A stretch of DNA of 64,000 nucleotides from Apostichopus japonicus. Its lineage: Eukaryota > Echinodermata > Holothuroidea > Aspidochirotida > Stichopodidae. Below, one piece after another: positions 1 to 12,515 of this stretch. The position numbers were made by a program, and so were the translations under genes. The DNA is taken from positions 4,022,001-4,086,000 of the forward strand of contig NC_092562.1 of the NCBI RefSeq assembly GCF_037975245.1, in the 5' to 3' direction. Below the pieces are notes generated by a model. It saw only the letters and a list, made by a program, of their open reading frames with translations, searched no databases and was not told the origin of the DNA. Position 1 is the stretch's first letter. Every line of letters begins with the position of its first letter.

Positions 1-2256
1 TGTAACAAACTAGAATTTATACACTCTGAAGTCCCCATCTATCAACACATAGTCTAATTGACAAACTTTGGTTTATGTAAGATAAACCCTACACTTTAAC
101 TCAGCTACCGGTACTTGACCCTAGTGACCTATCAATGGCTTGGAACTGCCATCTTTGGTTTTACTCCAACTACTGTCCATGACAGGTAGGATATACATAC
201 AGCACACCAGGCTGCAATCAGGTCAACCAGGGTCAACCAGGGTCAAATATACCAGTATGATTTACAAGGTCTAACCTTTCTGTGTATATTTTCCCACCAC
301 CAGTCTGTTATTTACAAACCAATTTTTCTGTCTTGCAAAATACTCAACAGGTTGGTGACCATTCACCATTCAGTTACTTAAACTTTTTTCTTTGTTTTGG
401 ACAAACAGGATACAGTATACATGGTATAGCACTGTTTATCAACATACATTTAAATGTCATATTACCCACACAAGGCTTTACTGTGCTGATGGTGGTGCTC
501 TGTTCATTTTTCTAAAAGGCCAGCCAAAGAGAAAAGCCGGTTGGAGCACAGGGCCAGAGAAAACTAAATTCTGAGTAGTACGTATATCTTAGACTGTGTG
601 TGTATGAACTAACAGTCAAGTTATGAGGGCCTGGCGTTTCGGACATAATTCTTCAATGGCAAAACTCTCTTTACATTTAGTCTGAGAAATTTGCAGTGTA
701 CATGGACGGATCCCATATCTGTTTTCGTTTTGGTCAAAAAATCAAATCAATGCAAATCAAATCAATTCAATCTAATTCAATGGCAGATGCATTGACCTTT
801 CCATTCATAATCCACAGACTGCACCAGAGTGGGATGAAAAAAATTGTTTACTGTATAGGCCACACTTATTTTGTTAATCCTATCCAGGGTCCATCCATGA
901 CTAGCTCAGAATCTTCAACATGAAGCAGAGAGCTCTCGATATTGAAACCCGAGGGTACACATGAACAGCTTGAATAATATCCACAATTGTCTTATATTTC
1001 AAAGAACTCTTTATGTATGCATATGTTGAGAGCAATGATGTGTGAACTTCAAGGTCAATCTCTTACTCTAGGACACAGGAAACACATTCCAGGCATGTTA
1101 TTGAACTAACAAGCACCTGCTGTGGACAGAACTCAGTGCTAAATTTACCACCTGTAAATTATCATCACTTGGGACAGATGTGCGAAAGTTGCACAGCATG
1201 AGTACTTCATACTTTAGGACAAGCACAGGTAGGAATTCCCCTTGGTATGAGTACAAGGCTCTACGCATTGAGCACTCAGTTTGTACTACTGTAGATATTA
1301 ACTGTAGACAGTTACCACATACAGAGTACAAAACTGTGTTTAGTACAAATCCAAAATGGCAGGTACAGGTGCAGACTCAAAATAAAGTATACCCTTGGGA
1401 GAGATGTCATGTTTCTTTCCAGTTTTTACCATGGAAAGTCACCCCCCCCCCTCCCCGTGGTGTTTAGGGGAGTGTAGCTTTAGAGACTGTAAAGAGACAC
1501 ATACCCATCCATCATGTATGGTTTATGTGATAAAGATTTAACTGTTATGAACATATTCTCCAAACAGCTGAGAAAATCCTATTCTATTTGGGAGATATAT
1601 ATCACAGATTTTAATGTTCCCTGAGTTCACAGACAAAGCAGCAGACTTGACCTAAAGATGACATCCTTCGAGCCACATGCCTTTAACTTTCGTTTTATTG
1701 TATGCTCTATAGTTTTTTCAAATGTTTATTCTCTGGAATTTTTTTCTTGTTTTTTGCAAAATGCAGAGTTCTAAAAATACTGAAGACCTTAACATGACCT
1801 GCTGATGATATTGGTTTCAGTGTGCAAAACTTAACATTCTATGTTGAAATTATAGGAACAGGAACACAAAGAGAATCCTAGGGGCAATATGACATTAAAA
1901 CCAAAATCAACAAAATCACAGCTTCCAGACAATTTTTAAGCCAACTCTTAGGAAACCTCCCAAAAGAAACAAGATGTTTCTTAGCTGTATAGGGGAGTTG
2001 TTGCAAAAATGTTAGTTTATAAATCAATTCCTTCCATATCATAAATATCAATATAGATACTATATTGGAACTCTTACTAAAAAATACATCTAAAATACCA
2101 AAAGCTTGAGAAATAAATTTCCTTTAATTAGAAACATTTTCTTATCACAAACTTCTGATATGTCAGGGAAAATTCAGTTCGCTAGTAGTGTCTGACAATT
2201 TTAATGGCAGTTCCATTACACCAGCTAGTTTACCGCTGTTAAAGACTGACACAGTT

Positions 2257-2280
2257 CTGTCTGTCTGTCTGTCTGTCTGT
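2257..2280. repeat. (CTGT)n microsatellite, 6 copies
   Basis: Six uninterrupted CTGT units. Simple sequence repeat with no coding context. Confidence 0.9.
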
Positions 2281-3429
2281 GAAGAGCTTGAGAATGGGCA
2301 CTCTCATATTTTACTGTAGATAGGCAGTACTTACTGATATATTTAAGGTTAGGGAGACAGGTAAGAGAGGAGATGTGAAATAAATACATACAATATTATG
2401 ATTTATCAAGATTCATGTCTGTCCATATTTCACACTGACATACCTGTAATCCCCACAGGTGGTCTCCTCACTAGCAACTTCATCTTCATAGCAGGAGGCC
2501 TCCTATATTTCAACCTGGCATAACCTCAAACAGACATCTTAACTTGAATTTTTACACACAAAAAAGGATAAATAATACTGCAGAGGGAATGGAACACTGG
2601 CTTATTAAATGGAATGCACACAGTAAATTGTAGTTACCTCAAATATATCCAGGGCATAGTATTTATAACTGTACACCCTCCAGTTGATGATGATACTGTA
2701 GCCAGGGGAAACCCCCAAACTACTTGGCTTGGTTAAGTGAACAAGTCACAATATATTTACCTGTCTCAACTCTACGATTGCACCCTTCCTATCTATACCT
2801 AGCCTACTGACACTTAGGCCCTGCAGTCCCATTGACCCTCTGTTTTCAACGATCATAACAACAATCTTAACAACAAGTACTGCATACATGGAACAGCTTG
2901 AGCTACAGTCGGAATAGTGCACTAATTACTGCTCCATTTTGGGTTTTCTTTAATTTAAACCAAAATAACAAAACTGTGCTTTAAATCTGCAAGTGTAGTT
3001 GATGTGGACATAATGCTTCAAAATGACTATCTACTTTGGGGTTCCAAGTTTATACTGGAAGAGTAAAAAATGAGTATATCTAATCTTGATTGCAGAATAT
3101 TTTATCATCCAATTAGTAATTACATTGAAGATGAATCATGAATCTTGATTGCTGACTAATTATTATAATCCAATTACATTACAAATGAATCGTGTTAACT
3201 GAATGACCATTCAACCTCTTCTATCACTGCACTAGTAAGAATAGGAACTTAGAAAGCAGAATTTACTGTGTGGATTTTTAGTTCCAAAGATCTTGCTAAG
3301 AGGAATGCATGCATGCAAAAAAAGTGACAGCATCAAAGGATATATTCTGGACTCCAATGGCAGATATGTCACATAATTATGATGTTAAATATTTATTCAT
3401 TCATACTTAGTAAAGATTCTTAAATCCTA

Positions 3430-3680
3430 TTGGTCCATTCAGGTCAGCTGACCGTGGTTAGTCCTGTGAGTAATGCACGGTAAAAATTACGGGGCATCAC
3501 TTTAATAAATCTTTGGTTATATGTAACCAAAAATGTTTTGTTTTATGATTTTTCCCCCACACAAATGGGTGTTAATGCTATCGCTGGATGCACTCGGGCT
3601 CCGCCCTCGTGCATCGCTTGCATTATCCCCGATCGTGCATTAATCCTGTGAGTAACGCACGCTAGACCGTTGATTAACCC
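3430..3680. repeat. Probable dispersed repeat fragment, GC-rich island
   Basis: The motif CCTGTGAGTAA-GCACG occurs twice in the same orientation (about 3465 and 3646) around a locally GC-rich core containing CTCGTGCATCGCTTGCAT. It stands out from the AT-rich surroundings and looks like part of a dispersed repeat. The minus strand has a 76-codon open frame here, which I do not regard as a gene. Confidence 0.4.
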
Positions 3681-5561
3681 CTTATTCAAGTTCACAGTCA
3701 AAGGTATGACATACATGTATAAATTTGACATTACCTGTATGTTGTTATTTTCACGTAGCAACCAAAAACTCAAAATGGGGGTTTATTTCCAATTCTTTTT
3801 TTTTGGGGGGGCGGGGGGCGGGGATTACACAAAAGGATCTCTGATATGAAAAGGTAGGGTGCTACAGAATGTAGGTAATATATATGTAATGTATTGTTAT
3901 TTTTGTACAGTACAATTATCTTAAAACCAATAACACAAACTGTCATTTGTAGGTTTGGAAACAAATACTGTACTGTACTGAATCCTACGGTAAACAGTCA
4001 AATGTTGTAAAATATTAAATCGAAAAGACTGAACTTTAACACTTGCTCATTATTTAAAGTGAGTTATCAATTTTAATGTGCCAAGCAGTGTCAGTCGAAT
4101 CCCCGTCAGGGTGATTGGTGGCTTAAGCTTGTAAAATGGCTAAATGAGTTATATTCAAATGTTACTGTACATACTGAAATACTAAACAAGTTACTGAAAT
4201 GGCTATGTACTGGCTAAACAGGAGATTACACACTGTAAAGTAATACTCTGTAACAATCCAATTATCTAAAGCCTGGACCCCCATACAGAAATTCCTGGAA
4301 ATTATGTATACAACGGCTCTACTTTTGGTTTCAAAGTTGTCTGCATTCCTTGTTTTTTGTTTACACTGCAATATATAAACAATAGAATTTTTGTAGTTCA
4401 TTAGTTTGAATTATTAGTGATCAGTTCAAGAGATAATTGTTTTTCCTTTTCCCTTACAGTGCTGTGTATTAGCTGGGTTTTTTATGGCGATGAAATCAAG
4501 ATTCCGTTACCTTTCATACATTTAGTCAGGCAGTCATGACCTCAAAAGTATAATACCGAACAAGAAAATGTCTGTCTTTAAAATTCTGTGATAGACTTAC
4601 ATTTAACAGTGATAAAAACAAATTTTATTCACAAAACCACAAACAAGGTTGTGACCTTACAGTTTGTTAATATGACCACTTCAACTGAGCAGCTAACAAA
4701 ATTTTACTCTGAGCCTTAAACTACAGTACAATGTGTGCTATCATGTAGAACTCTAGGTTTACAACCTCACAATCAATATTGAGATCTTTTGAATAATAAG
4801 GATCTCCAGCAGCCTTCTGGTTCAACAAATCCATAAACTGCTGCTCATGCGAAGAGAGAGTGAGAGAGGTCTTTCAAAGGAAGTCTAGGGACCATCTCTC
4901 CAAACAAAGCGAAGAGGTTAACAAACTTTTCTCACCGGTTTGAAGCTTTCTCTTTTTCAGAGAAAGCGCAGAGGTTAACAAACTTTCGCAAATTATTATG
5001 TACAATTTTAAAAGGAACAAAAGAGACAATAGAGAAATCTCTTCTTTGTAAAGCCTAGAAACCGGACATCTTTCATCTCTTTCAACAAACGAAGTAATTT
5101 GCTTCAAAATTCTGTGTTCAGAGTAGCTGTGTTCGATACACTGTACACTGTGGGCACACCCACTCACTATGTACAGCACTTGTCAATTTACAACAACAAA
5201 AATCCCAACATTGTGAATTTGTAATGAGCATTTGATGATGACGATAACCTTGAAAGACAGATGCATGTGAACAACCTGTTATTTAATTAAACTGAAAGCA
5301 AAAGAAGGAAATACATCGAGAGAGAGAAAGATGATCAGCAAAGCTAAATAAACAAAATTATCAGGAAACATTCAAAAGTCCCATATATGCAGTACTTAAT
5401 TTAGTATACGTCAGTCCAGGGATTCTAGGATTGAGGCTGTAGGAGTGTATTATCTGAACCACAGTACTGTAGCCTATACAGTAGATACAAATGAACAACA
5501 GAAAAACTAAGTTCTGGGAAAATATAACAAACTAGAATATGGCAAAGAATTTTTGGCGGCA

Positions 5562-5640
5562 ATGAGATTCGGATCAGTGACCCTGGGGTCACCAGCCCTG
5601 CGGATTACCAACTGAGCTATCCCAACCCTTATATTGGTGA
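5562..5640 (-). repeat. tRNA-derived SINE fragment
   Basis: Read on the minus strand, this has a tRNA-like head: a D-arm/A-box stretch GATAGCTCAGTTGGTA followed about 45 bases later by a B-box-like GATCCGAATC. The acceptor and anticodon stems do not pair well enough for a working tRNA, so it is best read as the promoter head of a SINE or a decayed tRNA pseudogene. Confidence 0.5.
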
Positions 5641-6844
5641 TCCCTATAGGTCTTCTCCGCTGGTGGTAGTTATCAAAAACCACAGTACTTTGGATCCAGT
5701 GTAAAATCAGGGATCACAGGGATCCACTTTCACCCGATATGATCCAGAAAGCGTCAGGGAAGGGATATCAAGTGAAGTTTGGCTGATTTTATTACCTAAA
5801 TATAAAATTTATCATATTTTTATTATAGACTGGCTGGCAGAGTGTACAACTAGTTTGTGAAACAGCCAAAAAAAATCATTGGCTAGAAGATTCAGAGCAG
5901 TTTTATATTTGGTTAACTTGATTTGTTCTGACTGTAGCTTCATGACATTTCAGAATGTTGAATAAATTATGTGTTTTTCAAATTTGTGTCAAGATTTCCT
6001 TAAATACTAAAAATGAATACTTTCAGGTGTGAAAAAGATGTTGCTCAAATTTTAGTTAATATGAAAACACTCATCTTGTTATTACCTTTAACTTAAGACA
6101 CAATTTCAGAACTTAGGTCTGGGTGGGTGATTGATTAATTGATCGATTGAAAAGCGGATAATGGAAGATAACACAAACTTTACCGCCAACTTTTCATCAA
6201 GCACAATAGGACTATTTTTACTCACATTTTCCAGTTGTATCATATTAATTTATAATATACTGTAAAAGTGTGTCCACTGTGACAACTACACTGTACAGAA
6301 CTTAGCTAGATTTACAATAGGTCAGTTCTGTCCTACGTATATTATTGATCATATCTTTGGTAGTCCAATATTATTGATCATATTTCTAGGTCAAACATTC
6401 CAAACATTCTGCCAAAGTAATTGTAAGAAGGATGTGTTCGAGACGACGCCTTTCAATTGTTCTGTTTTTACAGAACTGCTGTAATTGTAAAGTGTATAGA
6501 GTACCACTACTGTATGATGGTGACCTTTGACCCTGCATGACCTTCCATATCATTGATCAGACAATATACTTGCTGATTAGTGAATATTGACTACAGACCA
6601 ACATCAATTGTTAGCAGGCCCAATGTGTCCAGTTGGTAGGCCTACATATATTCCAAAACTTTAAAGGAGTGGTCTCATGAGAAGGAAGGGCAACGACCAG
6701 AGGAGCCGGTCGCTGAGGGTGCACAGTGTTAAAAGATTACCAGGGCAGCATACTAGACACGGTAGAATGAGGTGCTAAGGTTGGGAGGAGACAGGTAAGC
6801 AAGGAGAGAAGTAAATTTCTAAACCACCTGCTCTGTCGCAGATT

Positions 6845-7305
6845 TTAGTTTTTTTTTTTCTTTCTTTCTGTTTCTTCTTTCTTACTTTTATTTCTATATA
6901 TTTTGTTTCTTATTCTGTCTTCCTTTTATCTTCTCGTATTTCGCCCAAGTTTCCTTTCCTTTTTTCTTACATTTACTTAACTACATTTGTTGCTTCTTTG
7001 TCAGTATTTGTTTCTTCTTCTTCTCGTTCTTGCCCTTTCCTTTTCTCTTTCTTTTTTGCTTTTTGCTTTTGTTTCTTCTTTTGTCTTTGCTCCTTTCTCT
7101 TCTCGTTTTTGCTCCTTTTACTTTCCTTTCCTTTCCTTCTTTCTTTTATTGCTTTATTTTTATATTATTTTTAGCTTTTGTTTCTTCTATCTTCTTTTTG
7201 CTTCCTGTTTTTGCTCCTTTTCTTTCTTTTTTCTTTCTTTCCTTATTTTCTTTAGTTCTCTAATTTCCTAACTTTCCCGCCTCTTCTACATATTTTTTTT
7301 TTTTT
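6845..7305. repeat. Long polypyrimidine (T/C) tract
   Basis: About 460 bases almost entirely T and C on the plus strand, with drifting TTTC, TTCTT and TTCCTTT units and few purines. Open frames through it encode only Leu/Phe/Ser runs and are artefacts of composition. Such purine/pyrimidine asymmetry can form triplex DNA, but nothing here shows a function. Confidence 0.75.
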
Positions 7306-7499
7306 GTACACAGGAAGTGTTTAATACTGTACTACAGTACTCCCACAGGTTTTCTATTGTTTCTGTTTTTTCATATTTCATTTTTCATTAAAACAAATTT
7401 CAGTGGACGCCCAGTCCTATCTTACACTACAGAGTACGGAATCACCTCTATGGATATTTTTAATGCTGTCTTAGTTGTCCTAAGTCCTAAAGTACAATA

Positions 7500-7686
7500 C
7501 TTTTTAAGAAAAAGTCGCCCAGTAAAGAACCTGGGCACGAAAACCAAACTACCGAACGACTGATCCGCTCTCAACCCCAGTCCCCTTGCATCGAGACTGT
7601 GACTGTGTGATCATCGTCGGGTGTGCATCACCATTCCCCTCGAAAGGGAACAGATACTTTTTAAGAAAGAGTCACCCAGGAAAGAA
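7500..7686 (+). mobile_element. Decayed copy of the foldback element found at 20075-20231
   Basis: From TTTTTAAGAAAAAGTCGCCC through the internal CTGATCCGCTCTCAACCCC and GACTGTGACTGTGTGATC blocks, this matches the element at 20075-20231. Instead of a right-hand inverted arm it ends with a second copy of the left arm in direct orientation (from about 7652). The 13-bp sequence CCTAAAGTACAAT lies just before it (about 7487-7499) and again just after it (about 7686-7698), which looks like a target duplication or a repeat-mediated rearrangement. Confidence 0.6.
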
Positions 7687-9734
7687 CCTAAAGTACAATG
7701 TGTCTGCTCCTTTCCAATCAACAGGGATGCACACTCTGCACCATACTAAAGTGTACAGTGAGTACATGGGCTGCACCAATGTAGTACTAAACATTTTTAG
7801 CATCTGAGTAAATACAGTTTCTATACAACTGGGTATACATACATGTACTGTACACAATGGGTAAATCCCTTTCTTGAAAATATTGGGAATTTCCCAAAGG
7901 GTTGTAATACATCTGCTGAGGAAATCCTGCAGTACTCCTAAACAAAGTCATGAGCTTAATATATCCCGGGGCATACCAGTAGGGCATGAATACAGTATGT
8001 GTTACAAGAAATATTGCTCGACTGTATTCATCAGTCTACTGTACTTAAAAAAGAGGTACCAATTATTTCCATGAATTCTTCTTAAAATGCCTCTTGAGTG
8101 CTGAATATCTCAATTGGTTTATAGTGGTTACTTTAATCATCATTTGGTCCATGTGGTTCGGATGACTGTCACAAACAAATTCCCCCAAACAAGGAAAACA
8201 TTATTCCATAATTTAGGAGGTATTACCGAGTTAATGTTCCCAACGTCCTTCACAACCAGGTATTAATTAAGAATATTAAAATTGAGAAATTGTTGTGCCA
8301 TCTGTCCTTCAATTTTTTGCTTTTTTTTATTTGTTGCAGTTTCTATATGGACTTTTGCAATCGTGAATCTAAGATGTTGCAGATTCGTAATACACAAAAT
8401 TGAAGACTTGATTAAGTCTAAAGGGACATCATCAAGCCACATGTGTTTCATTTTATTTCTTTTTTTCTTGTATTTATTTGTTGCAATGTTTATTTAATGT
8501 AATTAGAGATGGGCTTTTGCAATCATGAATCTATACACATTGAGCTAACATCACATGCATGACCTCATGATGTTATTGGTTTCAGGGTCAATATCAATGT
8601 TAAACATTCCACCTGAAAACTATTACAAGAAAACCAAAGAGAAAGTGAAAGGTTCCAGATCATCCTAGTGGCACTAACTGACACCAAAGATCTGTAAAAT
8701 AACAGCTCGAAGAAACGACTCTTAAACTAGGACTATCTCCCTACAGTAGTTACGGAGCAAGATCTTTCATACCAGTTTGGGGGAGTTTCTCTTCACTAAG
8801 ATTATAGACTCTGTCATGTTTGTAAGCTCAGGGTGATGGTTTGGGTTTGTGGCCCCCTTTAAATAATTTCCGAGTACTGATAATATGGTTTCTGATACAA
8901 TACACCAAAGTATGCCACTTGACATGTATAAAGTGTCAGAGACATAGTAATGTCACAGTATTCAGTAAACAAAGCCTGATTACTATCAGAGAATCATTAA
9001 AGAACATAATATACTAGAGTTATTAGTATATATTCAAGACCAGACACCAATGTTCTTTGTCAGTCTCTGCTTGTAAAGTTCCTCTCTCACAGCTTTAGAC
9101 AATATATAAGTCGGTGCTAAAGGTCAGTTTTATGTCTCTTAATAGGCTTATTTAATATTCAGAGAATGGAGGTGAAACTAAAATACAAGCTTACATGTAC
9201 TTAAGTGACCGTTTAAATATTAAAGACTCTTGGTCTTCTTTGTATTGCAAAGGGTTTTGCTCTCAGTAAATTGTTAAGTTCTGTCAAAATGTGATTATTT
9301 ATAGTTGGGTGACAGAATAAATGATTCCTTGAAAATACCACAGCTTTGTTCTACACCTTTTTTTTTTTTTTTCTTCCGCCTTTTTAAGTTTTAACTAACT
9401 AGTAATAATTAGCAAAATATCTATTGTAGGAGTGAAGATTAGAAATTTAAGCAGCTTTGTATGGTTGTAATTTACTACTGACATCCTTTATCAAAAGCAA
9501 CTCCCTTCATTACTTTGGAAAACTTCTCACAATGTCCCTACAGTACCTAAAGTTCAATGAGTATCATCTGACTGTTGAATGAAACTTTGCTTTATTTTGC
9601 TCAATAACATTCAATTTGAAAGAAATTGATAGTGCCTTTGACACTCGCTAAAAGGTCAAAATAATTCTGTTCTCTAAGACTTTTATTCCCGAAAACTTGT
9701 AAATTTCGATTTCAAGGTGCACCGATACGACCTT

Positions 9735-9822
9735 TTTTTAATATGCACCAGCAAGACAATAAATCTATCCAGTGAAGTTTTTTAATATGCACCAGCAAGA
9801 CAATAAATCTATCCAGTGAAGT
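9735..9822. repeat. 44-bp perfect direct tandem duplication
   Basis: Two adjacent copies, period 44, starting TTTTTAATATGCACCAGC and ending ATCCAGTGAAGT. I see no mismatch between the units, so the duplication is recent. Confidence 0.9.
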
Positions 9823-11140
9823 AGAGTTTACAAGTACTTTACTACAGTACTGTATCTCAAGCAGATGTTAAATTAAAAAGCTGTCGATGTCTACAATGGA
9901 AATTGAGACGATACACTTCATTGTACTTGGAATCTGAGGATATCAAGACAGATTCGGTGTTCATAAGTCAACCAGCAACATTACACTGCTTTCACTTTTA
10001 GTTTTAGTACAGTACCAACTTCAAGTGGGCAAATCATCAACGGAACTAAAATATATAATGTTACTGGCATGATGGCATCACCCAGTGACCCTAGCATTAT
10101 AGTGTATACTATGTAAATGAAGGCTGCAGAGCTGATAAACAGGTCCAAACAGTAACATTATAAAATGATCAATATCAACTTTATGAGTGGAAACGCTTGC
10201 CCAACCCCGTCCTGATCCTCACCCCTCTTCCTCTCCCTGGGAATTTCAATTTCGCATATATTATTACACAGAAATCTCACTCACATAGATCAGGAGATGA
10301 AAGAAGCCAAGTAATATTAAAATATTGAAAATGAAGCACATGAAGGAGGCAAAAAGTAGCCAATCCTCTTTTTGACGGGTACCGGCTGCCTTTTTTTCTC
10401 TGCAGTTAAACATCCAGATTCCAGAACCAGTTTGTGTGAAAGTTACTGGTTTTCTTCTTGTTGGCTCTGTTGCAGTTCTTTGCAGTAAACGCTTGGACAT
10501 ACCACACGGGGGGGGGGGGGAGGGGGGAGGGGGATGTACAGATAAAACATCAAGCTGACATACTGATTTACACTACTGATACATTGGGGTTTCGGATACA
10601 GTAGATCTGCCCATTACGCATGCTGAAAAATGTCCATAATCTCTAATATCTAGTCGGACAATTGCCATGGAGAAACGTAACTGGCTCTCCCAATAAATTC
10701 ACTGCAGTAGGGTGGTTCTTTTGCACTCTAAGAAAGGTTTTAAATATATGATCATTAATACTTGACTACCATTAACAAATTCAGCATCTCTCTTTAGACC
10801 TTTTTTTTTTCTCGTTTCAAACGTCAAGTATATTTTGAAACTTTTTGATCCCGTGATCTGCACACAGGATTCAGTGCATATATGGTAATTAAACTCTTTA
10901 CTGTATCAACACTGTCTCTGTGTCTACACAATAAACAGTTCACTCTGATAGGCGAGTACTTCAAACAATGTTATCTCACTGTGCAAATACTTGGAAAGTA
11001 ATAAGAGCGTAGCATATGACATTGTAAGGACCTAAAAATAGTACTGTAGCAAGAAAAATTGCAAAATGAGAAAGATATGCTGCAGTTAGAAAAGATTCAT
11101 TATTTTTTTTATCATTTATTCCTTATATTTTAATTTTTTT

Positions 11141-11430
11141 ACACATTATGCAGCTTTATTGTAAGTTTGTCTTTAAACTTTTTGTATTCATAAATCAGTC
11201 AACTCTACAACAAAGTTAATTTTTTGGTTCAAACAAAAAAGGTAAGGTTTTGTTGGGGATAAATTATTATGTGGGTATATAAATATTTTTTTTACAACTT
11301 GTGCAGCTTATAAATTTGTATTCAAATTTTTTGTATTCATATATCAGTCTCCTCTACAACAAAGTTAATTTTTTTTGTTCATACACAAGGTTTTGTTGGG
11401 GATAAATTATTATCATATGTGGGTGTAAAA
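11141..11430. repeat. Diverged tandem duplication beside the UGT exon
   Basis: Two copies about 150 bases apart share CTCTACAACAAAGTTAATTT and GGTTTTGTTGGGGATAAATT with an intervening T-rich part. They lie just 3' (in the transcribed sense) of the donor site of the minus-strand UGT exon, so inside its first intron if the gene is expressed. Confidence 0.75.
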
Positions 11431-11529
11431 TAAACCAAGCAATATCTTCTCTTAGTTAAAACTTGCTTCAAAAAAAATTGATGAAGAATGGAATTAATAT
11501 TATAAAGGCTAATATCATATATACTGTAC

Positions 11530-12438
11530 CTTGTTCAATGGGTTTGACGGCCTCGTGGTTATCCCTCCGACCATGACCGTATTGGGTAACATCGGTGCTG
11601 GGTAATCAATATAAAAATCAGAATCGTAAAGCCAAAGAGAAGACCTAGATAGAGCCTCGCGAGTCGTCCACTGGGCATTCAGGTTGTATTTCTTGCGCAG
11701 TGGGTTGTAAAGCCACAGGAGGAATCGAATGAAGAATTTTTCCTTCAGATAAACCAGAGAGTTGTGGAATCTTTGGAAAAAGTTCATCCTCTGCGAGAGA
11801 TACGACTCTCCCGACGGGTAGATCGAGGGCAGCAGAGTCGTTCCTTGAACGTGCGCAAAATGAGGGTTCAGGTTAGTCGGACAGAAAGACACATACTGCG
11901 CTTCGACCGCCTCGGCAAGGAGAACGCTGCAGGGGTAGTACGAGTCAGCTATCACCAGGTCGAGCTCCAAGGATCGAAACATGTCCATGAAGGTGTCGTT
12001 CCCGAGCAGGAAGTCGCAGTCCTCGATGAGGAAGTTGGTGGGAATCTTCAGCGTGAACAGGAACTCCATGATGACACTTTTCAGGAATTTCCCTTCGATG
12101 ACCCAGTCCGTCAACTGGTTATAAACAAACCTTATTTCGTTGGCACTCGTGGCATGTTCGTATGCTTTGAACTTTAAGTCGGGGGAAAACTGTGTGTACA
12201 TGGGTGTCTTCAGCTTGTCCTCGTACGCCTGGCTGATAAATCCTGTCACGTTGTGTCCTCTCCGTGCCAGCTCGTCGCCTATTATTGCTTGCACCATGAA
12301 ATGGCTCCCCTCACCGTAGCCTGACATGAACGCTATGTGGCCTGCTCTCGCAACAGATATTGCGGTGAGACAGCAGACAGCCAGGCACCAAACACTGGTC
12401 TGGCTATACAAGATTTTGTTCCTGCTCATTCTATCCAT
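11530..12438 (-). CDS. UDP-glucuronosyltransferase-like first exon (N-terminal acceptor domain), remaining exons not found
   Basis: This 303-codon exon encodes the substrate-binding half of a membrane UDP-glycosyltransferase, an enzyme of the ER lumen that conjugates small lipophilic molecules with a sugar. Residues 8-32 form a signal peptide ending near ARA. GEGSHF supplies the likely catalytic His46, and DLVIADSYYPC the partner Asp165. The end, PNTVMVGGITT, is the usual boundary before the donor-sugar domain. The exon stops in phase 0 after PLNK at a GTACAG donor, the same position and phase as exon 1 of the other UGT (56114). Reading on gives a stop within four codons. I could not find exons for the UDP-binding domain in the 11.5 kb that follow. 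The gene may have a long intron leaving the window, share exons with neighbours, or be broken. The start at 12438 is the first Met; an alternative is four codons in. Confidence 0.85.
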
Positions 12439-12489
12439 GTCGATCTCCTACACTCTCCCACCACTTTTGGAAAAGACCTTTTCGCTGTC

Positions 12490-12515
12490 CCCCTCTCTCT
12501 CTCTCTCGCTCTCTA
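12490..12515. repeat. (CT)n tract upstream of the UGT start (GA-rich on the coding strand)
   Basis: Roughly 25 bases of CT repeat lie about 55 bases before the start codon of the minus-strand UGT exon. On that strand it reads GAGAGA. It could sit in the 5' UTR or core promoter, but it may simply be a microsatellite. Confidence 0.6.

Larger units (their letters stand above)
1..11529. other. Gene-free flank, possibly intron or 3' side of the minus-strand UGT exon
   Basis: I find no coding exon I can support in these 11.5 kb on either strand. Open frames are short, overlap on both strands and match no family I know. What is visible is repeat material: a CTGT microsatellite, tRNA-derived SINE pieces, a 0.45 kb pyrimidine tract, a damaged foldback element, a 44-bp direct duplication and a 150-bp tandem duplication. 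Because the UGT exon at 11530-12438 ends in a good donor site and reads leftwards, this stretch should contain its downstream exons if the gene is intact, but none were recognised. Confidence 0.5.

Noticed and set aside
4874-5179. 101-codon minus-strand frame with an internal SLLTS repeat
   Set aside because: The internal repeat reflects a short DNA duplication (AGAGGTTAACAAACTTT twice); no domain or splice support.
5562-5640. Possible tRNA gene on the minus strand
   Set aside because: A- and B-box-like blocks exist, but acceptor and anticodon stems do not pair, so it is a SINE head or a pseudogene.
6987-7271. Leu/Phe/Ser-rich frame resembling a membrane protein
   Set aside because: It is a by-product of the long polypyrimidine tract; codon content is only T and C.
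10264-10500. 78-codon minus-strand frame with basic N-terminal half and hydrophobic C-terminal half, tested as a UGT last exon
   Set aside because: It lacks the UGT membrane-anchor pattern and any family motif, and no suitable splice context was seen.
11764-12177. 137-codon plus-strand frame
   Set aside because: It is the antisense shadow of the UGT exon on the minus strand, which has clear family motifs.
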